Source: BS150m-G50 sp964501185 [NCBI: uncultured Bacteroidia bacterium]
GTDB taxonomy: Bacteria; CAIWAD01; BS150m-G50
Assembly (NCBI GenBank): GCA_964501185.1
Contig: CAZCRT010000005.1
Span: 1 to 17,007, forward strand
Length of the DNA: 17,007 nt
Direction: 5' to 3'
Positions 7,473-13,372 of the stretch are shown piece by piece; position 1 is the stretch's first letter, and each line of letters begins with the position of its first letter. Both the position numbers and the translations under genes were made by a program. The notes under the pieces are model-generated. The model saw nothing but the letters and a program-made list of their open reading frames with translations, had not been told where the DNA came from and did no database searches.

Positions 7473-7664
7473 CTGCTGATACGCCTGTTCATAGCTGTAA
7501 AAAAGTATGCCACCGTTTTCCTCTTCACCTGTTTCATCTTTGTGGAACAGGTCATTGTTGTATTGCTGTCAGGAGTGGGTGATGGTCTGCTGGCACTGTT
7601 GCTGTGGTGGGTTTATCACCGATGCCCCGGGGAGGAGTGGCCTGGTCCCGAGAAACTGCAGTAG
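7473..7664 (+). CDS. Possible small membrane protein without a standard start
   Basis: One frame is open from the TAA at 7443-7445 to the TAG at 7662-7664. From the CTG at 7473 it would give about 63 residues: a basic start (RLFIAVKKYA), a long hydrophobic stretch (about residues 13-47, with VEQVIVVLLSGVGDGLLALL) and a polar tail YHRCPGEEWPGPEKLQ. This pattern looks protein-like and the stop is 20 bases before the SDR start, as in an operon. However, there is no ATG or TTG at the front, no SD, and the first GTG (7542) would cut the hydrophobic part. It may be a real gene with an unusual start, a remnant that lost its 5' end, or a chance hydrophobic frame. I do not recognise the family. Confidence 0.3.
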   Translation: MLIRLFIAVKKYATVFLFTCFIFVEQVIVVLLSGVGDGLLALLLWWVYHRCPGEEWPGPEKLQ

Positions 7665-7684
7665 CAAAGGGAGGGATCGAACAT

Positions 7685-9309
7685 ATGATAACTGATCATG
7701 CGAACTCAAATGCGCCTGATTCACAGCTACTGCCGGTGATAATCATCACAGGCGCTTCCGGTTTTGTCGGCAGCTATCTGCTCAATGCTTTTAAAGATAG
7801 ATTTCAAATCTACGCTATTGCCAGACGATCCCGGAATGCCGCCAGAGTTCCACCGCATCCTGATATCCACTGGATGCGGGTTGATATCAGAATAGAAGAT
7901 GAAGTAAGAGAAGCCCTCGAATACGTAACCAGCAATGGTGGAGCTGAATTCTTGTTTCACATGGCTGGTTTCTTCGATTTCGATAACACCCTGAGATCTG
8001 AATATGATAAAACCAATGTGCAGGGAACGAGAAATCTTCTGAATCACTGTCGCGGGCTTAACCTGAAACGCTTCGTTTTCGCCAGTTCACTGACGGTCAG
8101 TCGATTTGACAGGGGAAGTACAGTTCTGAATGAAGATAGTCGGGCAGATGCCACTTTTCCTTATGCTGTCAATAAAGCCGCGGGTGAGGAGATGATGCGG
8201 GAATATGCCGGGTATTTCCCCACCATCACTGTTCGGTTCGCTGCTATTTTCAGTGACTGGTGTCAGTACAGCCCCCTGCACGCCTTCCTGACCAGATGGT
8301 TGAGGATTCATGGGATAACCATATTCTGGTCGGTAAAGGGCGCTCCGCAATCCCGTATCTGCATATCAACAACCTGATACGCTTCTTTAATTCTGTGATG
8401 ATTCGCACGGAAGAGCTGCCCCGGCATTGCCTGCTGATAGCAAGCACCCAGGGTTGCACCTCCCATGAAGATCTCTTCAATGTCGCGATGCACTACAACC
8501 ATCTGGACCAGGTAAAACCACTTTTCCTGCCAAAGTGGGTGGCCCGTATTGGTGTTGTGCAGCGGGACCTCTGGTGGCGTCTTAAAAGACAGCGTCCTTT
8601 CGAGCGCTTCTGGATGCTGGAGTATGTGGATACACGCATGGAGATTGACCGTACAGCAACTGGTGCGATGCTGCAGTGCGCTCCCAACCCCCGTTATCAT
8701 ATCCTCAGACGGTTACCATTTCTGATAGCTAATATGAAACGGGTTCCACACGAATGGCATCATGTCAACCAGCACTTCCCCTATGATCCGGATACTGAAC
8801 AGAAGAACCTGACCATTTATCGCAGCCTCTGGAAGTTGAAAGAACGTGTGGTTGAAGAGGTTGTAGGGATACTGTTGCTACCGGCAAACAGAAAACGATT
8901 CAAAAACTATCAGGCTCTGGAACCTGAGATTCTGAGAGAACGAGCCACTTTGATCTACTCACTGCTGGAGAAGGATATAATGATGGGTGATCGTACCAAT
9001 GTACTGGACTATGCTCATTTGCTGGCAGTGAAAAGGATGAATGAGGGTTTTGAGGCAGCTGAAGTCTGTGGAGCTGTACAGACTACAGCCGAAGTGATTG
9101 TCAAGCATCTGCTGGCCCGGTCAGAACTGAAATACACGGAACAGCAGATTCAGGACGAAGTAATGATGACGCTGCAGATGGCCATAGATGAGATCGTTGA
9201 TACCTTCGAAGGCCAGGTCAGCGACGATCTTTCCTGCTTCAGCGAAACGGACAACACTTTCACGGTTCGCGATGAACCCTGGTTTATGAACAGGCCGGAT
9301 CAGGAATGA
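7685..9309 (+). pseudogene. Extended SDR / NAD-dependent epimerase-like protein, broken by a -1 frameshift
   Basis: The first frame starts at the ATG 7685 (GGGAGGG nine bases before it) and shows a Rossmann fold with TGASGFVG (22-29), a serine in FASS (about 134-135) and the catalytic YAVNK (Tyr160, Lys164), as in extended SDRs acting on nucleotide sugars, sterols or similar substrates. At about codon 206 the homology leaves this frame (false end at 8377) and continues one base back, from GAG at 8302: EDSWDNHILVGKG, then AIPYLHINNLIRFF, a normal SDR continuation, open to 9309. Restoring one base (for example a second G at 8302) gives a single protein of about 541 residues. The last ~300 residues are mostly alpha-helical in look and charged, with no domain I recognise. 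The downstream frame is free of stops for about 1 kb, so the lesion is recent or a sequence error. No slippery heptamer is present, so programmed frameshifting is unlikely. Confidence 0.8.
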
Positions 9310-9329
9310 TCTGAGCATAGAATCTGAAC

Positions 9330-9357
9330 AAAAAAGGGCACCCACCCGGGGTGCCCC
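9330..9357 (-). terminator. Rho-independent terminator for mdh
   Basis: On the minus strand GGGCACCC (9356-9349) pairs with GGGTGCCC (9343-9336) across a five-base CGGGT loop, followed by six Ts (9335-9330). It lies about 100 bases after the mdh stop. The stem also follows the SDR stop on the plus strand but has no T tract in that direction. Confidence 0.85.
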
Positions 9358-9395
9358 TACCAGACAATCACATTAAACGTTCAGTATCATCACTC

Positions 9396-9433
9396 CTACA
9401 TGGTGTCCAACATCTCATCTACCTCGTCACAAG
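9396..9433 (-). pseudogene. Diverged second copy of the mdh 3' end (remnant)
   Basis: Read on the minus strand these 38 bases encode CDEVDEMLDTM and a TAG stop, against CDEVDEMLSAM and TAG at the end of mdh (9489-9452). The two differ at 7 of 38 bases. Three changed codons are synonymous (GTC/GTA, GAA/GAG, CTG/TTG) and two change residues. The copies are offset by 56 bases, so the fragment is out of frame with mdh and is not a read-through tail. It looks like the end of another mdh gene left behind after recombination or duplication. Confidence 0.75.
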
Positions 9434-9451
9434 GATTGGTGACGCCAGATG

Positions 9452-10459
9452 CTACATGGCACTCAGCATTTCATCGACCTCGTCACAAGTTTTCCGGACA
9501 GCATCTCCGGATTTCTGCAGCGCTACCAGCTCATCATCGGCCAGTTTGATCTCCAGCACTTCCTCAATACCATTCTCACCAAGGATAGTGGGAACACCAA
9601 CGAAAAGATCCTTCATACCATACTGTCCATCAAGATAAGCACTGCAGGCAATAACCTTCCGCTTGTTGAAGATTATTGCTTCAGCCATCTCCAGGGCTGC
9701 CCAGGCAGTAGAAGCAAAGGCGGAACCGATACCGAGCAGACCGACAACCTCACCACCCGCTTTGCGAGTACGATCTTCAATTGCTTCCAGCTTCGCCTCG
9801 TCGATAAATTCTGAGACCGGCAGACCGGCGATCTGACAGGAGCTGCGTACCGGTACCATGGTTGGGCCGTGACCACCCAGTACCAATGCGTTCACATTTT
9901 CAACTGAGACATTGGCGGCATCAGCTACAAAATAGCGGTAGCGAGTGGAGTCAAGGGCGCCAGCCATTCCCATCAGCTTTCCTTTAGAGGGATTCAGCTC
10001 TTTGTTCAAAGTGTAAACGATAGCATCCAGTGGATTGGCTACGCTGATCACAATAGCATCAGGACAAAATTCCCTGATACCGGCAGCGACCATCCTGGTG
10101 ATTTTTAAATTTGTTGTCAGCAGTTCCTCCCTGGATGGGAAAGTCCCATCGGGGCGGGCTTTGCGCGGTACACCAGCCGTATTTATAACGAGGTTTGCTC
10201 CCTTGAGAGCACTGTAATCCTTTGACCAGTTGAACTTGACATCGCTGTTGATGATTGGCAGTCCTTCAGAAATATCCAGGATTTTACCACCGGCGATCGA
10301 CTGCTTCCTGGTGACTTCCTGTTTTTCAGGGGAATCATCCGGATTGAGCATCGGTGCAGGATCAACAAAACCAATTTCGAGTGCCAGCCTGCGGGTCGCG
10401 CATTCCTGCACCAGTACGCCACCGATAGCGCCGCCACCGATGATTGCAATTTTCTGCAT
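9452..10459 (-). CDS. mdh: Malate dehydrogenase (LDH/MDH family)
   Basis: This cytoplasmic NAD enzyme interconverts malate and oxaloacetate in the TCA cycle. The 335-residue protein has the glycine-rich GGGAIGG (8-14), an acidic residue after the second strand (Asp33) that favours NAD over NADP, the active-site loop around GVPRKARPDG (96-105) with Arg99 and Arg110 as candidate substrate ligands, NPLDAI (142-147), Arg173 in GALDSTRYRY, and the catalytic His197 in LGGHGPTMVPV. It is longer than the common ~310 residues. Two inserts stand out: about residues 37-55 (MLNPDDSPEKQEVTRKQSI) and extra residues in the active-site loop between PRK and SREELL. Malate specificity is therefore likely but not certain. 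AGGAG lies six bases before the ATG. It is downstream of gltA, whose enzyme uses its product. A terminator follows, as does a remnant of its own 3' end. Confidence 0.92.
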   Translation of the reverse strand: MQKIAIIGGGAIGGVLVQECATRRLALEIGFVDPAPMLNPDDSPEKQEVTRKQSIAGGKILDISEGLPIINSDVKFNWSKDYSALKGANLVINTAGVPRKARPDGTFPSREELLTTNLKITRMVAAGIREFCPDAIVISVANPLDAIVYTLNKELNPSKGKLMGMAGALDSTRYRYFVADAANVSVENVNALVLGGHGPTMVPVRSSCQIAGLPVSEFIDEAKLEAIEDRTRKAGGEVVGLLGIGSAFASTAWAALEMAEAIIFNKRKVIACSAYLDGQYGMKDLFVGVPTILGENGIEEVLEIKLADDELVALQKSGDAVRKTCDEVDEMLSAM

Positions 10460-10495
10460 TATTCACTCCTGTCTGTCAGCTTTTAGAGACGGGCA

Positions 10496-10511
10496 GGGGG
10501 CCGCAGCCCCC
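10496..10511 (-). promoter_or_regulatory. Strong UNCG-type hairpin between gltA and mdh
   Basis: On the minus-strand mRNA GGGGGC and GCCCCC enclose a UGCG loop closed by C-G, a member of the very stable UNCG tetraloop class. No U tract follows, so it is more likely an mRNA-stability or processing element, or a partial attenuator, than a full terminator. It lies 37 bases before the mdh start codon and 65 after the gltA stop. Confidence 0.6.
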
Positions 10512-10575
10512 ATTGCCATCAAACAATGAACTCGTGGTATGTTCACCACCAATCGCGGGTTACCCTTTATAGAGT

Positions 10576-11874
10576 TTAACCCTCGTTGACCATTTTCTCC
10601 AGCATATCGGTAGTAATCGATTTTGGACGCTCCAGAGGCTGTCCGAGTGCGCGATCCCAGATCAGGTTCGCTGTCACACCGAGTGCCCGTCCGATACCAA
10701 ACATCACTGTATAGAAGTCAAATTCTGTAACACCATAGAAGTACTGCAGTACACCGGAATGAGCGTCAACATTTGGCCAGGGATTCTTCGCCTTGCCATG
10801 TTCCTTGAGGATCGGTGGTACCACGTTGTAAACGACATTCATGGTCTTGAACAGATCGTCATCCGGGAGGTGTTTCAGGGCAAACTCCCGCTGGGCAGTG
10901 TAACGGGGATCAGTTTTACGCAGAACCGCGTGTCCATAACCGGGAATTACCTGACCGGAATTCAGAGTATCCCAGGCGAACTTTTTGATCTGATCCTCTG
11001 TGGGAACACCGTCAAACTGCTCGTACACGCCCATGACCCAGCGCAGGCATTCCTGGTTGGCCAGGCCATGCAACGGACCGGCAAGCCCGCAGAGGCCAGC
11101 GCCCCAGCTGTAGTAGACATCCGATAATGCGGAAGCCACCAGATGGGAAGTATGAGCACTTACATTACCACTTTCGTGATCACTGTGCAGTATGAAGTAG
11201 AGCTTGGCCAGTTCCTTGTATTCAGGATTGGGAACATCCATCAGATGAGCGAAGTTTGAACCCCAATCCAGATCAGGGTCTGAAACGAAATGGGTGTCAT
11301 CCTTGTACTTCATCCGGTAGATATAGGCTGCAATGATAGGAAGCCTGGCCAGCAGGTTCATGGAATCCTCATACATGGCATCCCAGTATTCTTCCCGTTT
11401 CATACCTTCGTTATAGCGCTTAGAGAAAATTGATTCCCGCTGCAGCATCAGCACACTCACCGAGAAAAGGGTCATCGGATGTACACCGCGAGTCTGACGC
11501 AATATGTCATAGATATAGTGTGGTACCTTGCGTCTGCTTCTCCAATCCTCTTCTACTTCTTCAGCCTCTTCCAGTGTAGGAATTTCACCGGTCAGCAACA
11601 GATAGTAGAATCCGCCTACGCAGGGTATCTCCGCTCCCTCACGTTTCGGGAGCTTCTCCAGGGTTTCCGGAATGGTATAACCACGGAAACGGATGCCCTC
11701 TTCCGGGTCCAGATAGGAGATGTCAGTTAAAAGTGATTTAATACCTCTCATTCCGCCACCCAACTGACCGGCAGTAACATCAGCGATCTTCTTGTCACCA
11801 TGTTCCTTCATCAGTTTTCGATAACGATCTCTGGCTGCCGGGATCTGGGAAGCTAATCTTTCTTTGAGTTTCAT
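10576..11874 (-). CDS. gltA: Citrate synthase, mitochondrial-like (type I)
   Basis: It condenses oxaloacetate with acetyl-CoA to citrate, the entry step of the TCA cycle. The 432-residue protein reads very like the eukaryotic mitochondrial enzyme: LHSDHESGNVSAHTSHLV, GPLHGLANQE, VIPGYGHAVLRKTDPRY, KNPWPNVDAHSGVLQ and PLERPKS. The catalytic residues His269, His315 and Asp370, with His233, Arg324, Arg396 and Arg416, sit at a constant offset of five from the pig enzyme numbering that I recall (His274, His320, Asp375, His238, Arg329, Arg401, Arg421), so this core is collinear without gaps. This form is expected to be dimeric and not NADH-inhibited like the hexameric E. coli GltA (family knowledge). 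I chose the ATG at 11874, with GGAGG five bases upstream; the ATGs at 11886 and 11916 lack a good SD. mdh follows 116 bases after the stop. Confidence 0.96.
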   Translation of the reverse strand: MKLKERLASQIPAARDRYRKLMKEHGDKKIADVTAGQLGGGMRGIKSLLTDISYLDPEEGIRFRGYTIPETLEKLPKREGAEIPCVGGFYYLLLTGEIPTLEEAEEVEEDWRSRRKVPHYIYDILRQTRGVHPMTLFSVSVLMLQRESIFSKRYNEGMKREEYWDAMYEDSMNLLARLPIIAAYIYRMKYKDDTHFVSDPDLDWGSNFAHLMDVPNPEYKELAKLYFILHSDHESGNVSAHTSHLVASALSDVYYSWGAGLCGLAGPLHGLANQECLRWVMGVYEQFDGVPTEDQIKKFAWDTLNSGQVIPGYGHAVLRKTDPRYTAQREFALKHLPDDDLFKTMNVVYNVVPPILKEHGKAKNPWPNVDAHSGVLQYFYGVTEFDFYTVMFGIGRALGVTANLIWDRALGQPLERPKSITTDMLEKMVNEG

Positions 11875-12201
11875 CGGAACCTCCATCCTATTATTATGAA
11901 AAACAGTGGTAATCACTGATCTGACAAACTGCCGGTGATAAGTTGCCTCACAGCGTCGAATCTATACACTGTGTCATTTAGTGGTAACTGCTAATTGTGT
12001 ACCGTTCTGCTGTGTAACTAACAGTAGTAGGATATTTGAGGGAGGAAATCAACAAAATCACCTGCTATCTGGCAGACCGGGTGAGATAATAAGCAAAGCC
12101 AGAAGAGAATAATATTTTACATGCGTTTGAAAACAGTTTAGTTATTGAACATGAAAGTTCAATATGAGAATGGTAGCTAAATTGTATAGTCGTTAAAAAG
12201 C
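11875..12201 (-). promoter_or_regulatory. Gene-free region: gltA promoter side and wecB 3' side
   Basis: These 327 bases hold no convincing gene. Seen here: a palindrome CAGTG-GTAAT-CACTG (11904-11918), 30 bases before the gltA start, with AGTGGTAACT (11980-11989) repeating part of it; a stem TCACC/GGTGA (12058-12084) with an inner TGC/GCA pair; and an eight-base inverted repeat, TATTGAAC/GTTCAATA (12143-12164), soon after the wecB stop. The last could be a weak terminator but has no T run. The first is a candidate operator for gltA. No promoter could be fixed with confidence. Confidence 0.4.
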
Positions 12202-13293
12202 TTACTTGACCCAGTTCTGGAGTACCTTTACGATCCGTTCTGCTGCCTTTCCATCCCAGTATTCCGGAATAGTTCCCTGCTTGCCGCCACCTGACATGAT
12301 CTCCTCAAAAGCACTCAGGATTTTGTCACGGTCTGTACCGGTCAGGTAATTGGTTCCCTGGGTGACGGTAATCGGTCGTTCGGTGTTTTCACGCAGAGTG
12401 ATACAGGGAAGCCTGAGAAAGGTGGTTTCCTCCTGGATGCCACCGGAATCTGTCAGCACCAGTCTGGAACGACCGTAGAGATCCATGAAATCGAGATAAG
12501 AGAGTGGTTCTGCCAGAATAATCCCCTGCATCTGATTGATTTTTCTGTCGAGTCCAAAGCGTTGTAGATTATTCTTTGTGCGAGGATGAATAGGGAAAAC
12601 AATCGGCAGTCGCTGCTGAATGATATCCAGCGTATCTATAATCTGCTCCAGCTGTTGTGCATTGTCCACGTTGGAAGGACGGTGCAGTGTCAGGACTGCA
12701 TATTCTCCCTCCTCCACCTGGAAACGACGAAATGTGTTACGCTCTCTGGCCTTTTCCAATTGCAGTATCAGCGAGTCAATCATCGTATTACCGACGAAGT
12801 GGATCTTTTCCGACGGGATTCCTTCAGCCAGCAGATTTTCGTCAGCATCACGGCTGGTGGTCAGCAACAGGTCAGCCAGAACATCAGTCACCAGTCTGTT
12901 GATCTCCTCCGGCATGGTGCGATCACCGCTGCGCAGTCCCGCCTCGACGTGCGCCACAGCAATACCGAGCTTGGTCGCCACCAGCGAACAGGCAGCAGTG
13001 GAATTGACATCACCCACTACCAGAACCATATCCGGTTTCTCCTGCAGGCAGACCTGTTCGAACCGTTTCATGATCTCCGCTGTCTGAACTGCATGAGAAG
13101 CTGATCCGACTTCAAGATTGATATCAGGTTCCGGTATTCCCAGCTCCTGGAAAAAGCTCTCCGACATCGCCTGGTCGTAATGCTGTCCGGTGTGAACCAG
13201 CAGCTGGTCAACCTTCTGGTTTCGCATTTCGCGCACGAGTGGATTGATCTTCATGAAATTAGGGCGTGCACCAACGATGTTGATAACTTTCAT
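12202..13293 (-). CDS. wecB: UDP-N-acetylglucosamine 2-epimerase, non-hydrolysing
   Basis: It interconverts UDP-GlcNAc and UDP-ManNAc in the cytoplasm, supplying ManNAc or ManNAcA for surface polysaccharide. The 363-residue product has the GT-B-like fold signature: GARPNFMK (8-15), HTGQHYD (34-40), GDVNST (94-99), AHVEAGLRSGDRTMPEEINR, HRPSNVD (204-210) and LTDSGGIQEE. The residues matching the active site of E. coli WecB, as I recall it, are Asp95, Glu117, about Glu130 and His204. HRPSNVD in place of the more common HRxEN is a known-looking variant. Two ATGs stand in tandem; I prefer the second (13293) because GGAG is then six bases away, against three for the ATG at 13296. No glycosyltransferase is adjacent, so the final polymer is unknown. 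It follows the 970-residue secreted protein by 79 bases. Confidence 0.95.
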   Translation of the reverse strand: MKVINIVGARPNFMKINPLVREMRNQKVDQLLVHTGQHYDQAMSESFFQELGIPEPDINLEVGSASHAVQTAEIMKRFEQVCLQEKPDMVLVVGDVNSTAACSLVATKLGIAVAHVEAGLRSGDRTMPEEINRLVTDVLADLLLTTSRDADENLLAEGIPSEKIHFVGNTMIDSLILQLEKARERNTFRRFQVEEGEYAVLTLHRPSNVDNAQQLEQIIDTLDIIQQRLPIVFPIHPRTKNNLQRFGLDRKINQMQGIILAEPLSYLDFMDLYGRSRLVLTDSGGIQEETTFLRLPCITLRENTERPITVTQGTNYLTGTDRDKILSAFEEIMSGGGKQGTIPEYWDGKAAERIVKVLQNWVK

Positions 13294-13372
13294 CATTTGC
13301 TCCGGTCTGGTTTCAGGTCAGTGACAACAGGGATAGTATCGTCATCACCGGTTTGTTTCTTTGTATGATCTG

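Noticed and set aside
7580-7600. Sigma-54 promoter (TGGCAC with TTGCT)
   Set aside because: The two elements are only two bases apart instead of the required five, so the GG/GC spacing does not fit.
7507-7695. A 62-codon ATG frame between the response regulator and the SDR gene
   Set aside because: Its translation is serine- and cysteine-rich without domain character, and it runs past the SD and start of the SDR gene. The frame one base earlier looks more protein-like.
8290-8310. Programmed -1 frameshift in the SDR gene
   Set aside because: The sequence ACCAGATGGTTGAGG has no slippery heptamer and no evident stimulatory SD or hairpin, so a deleted base is the simpler reading.
12586-13104. 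Long plus-strand frame (172 codons) opposite wecB
   Set aside because: wecB motifs and active-site residues are complete on the minus strand; this is an antisense shadow.
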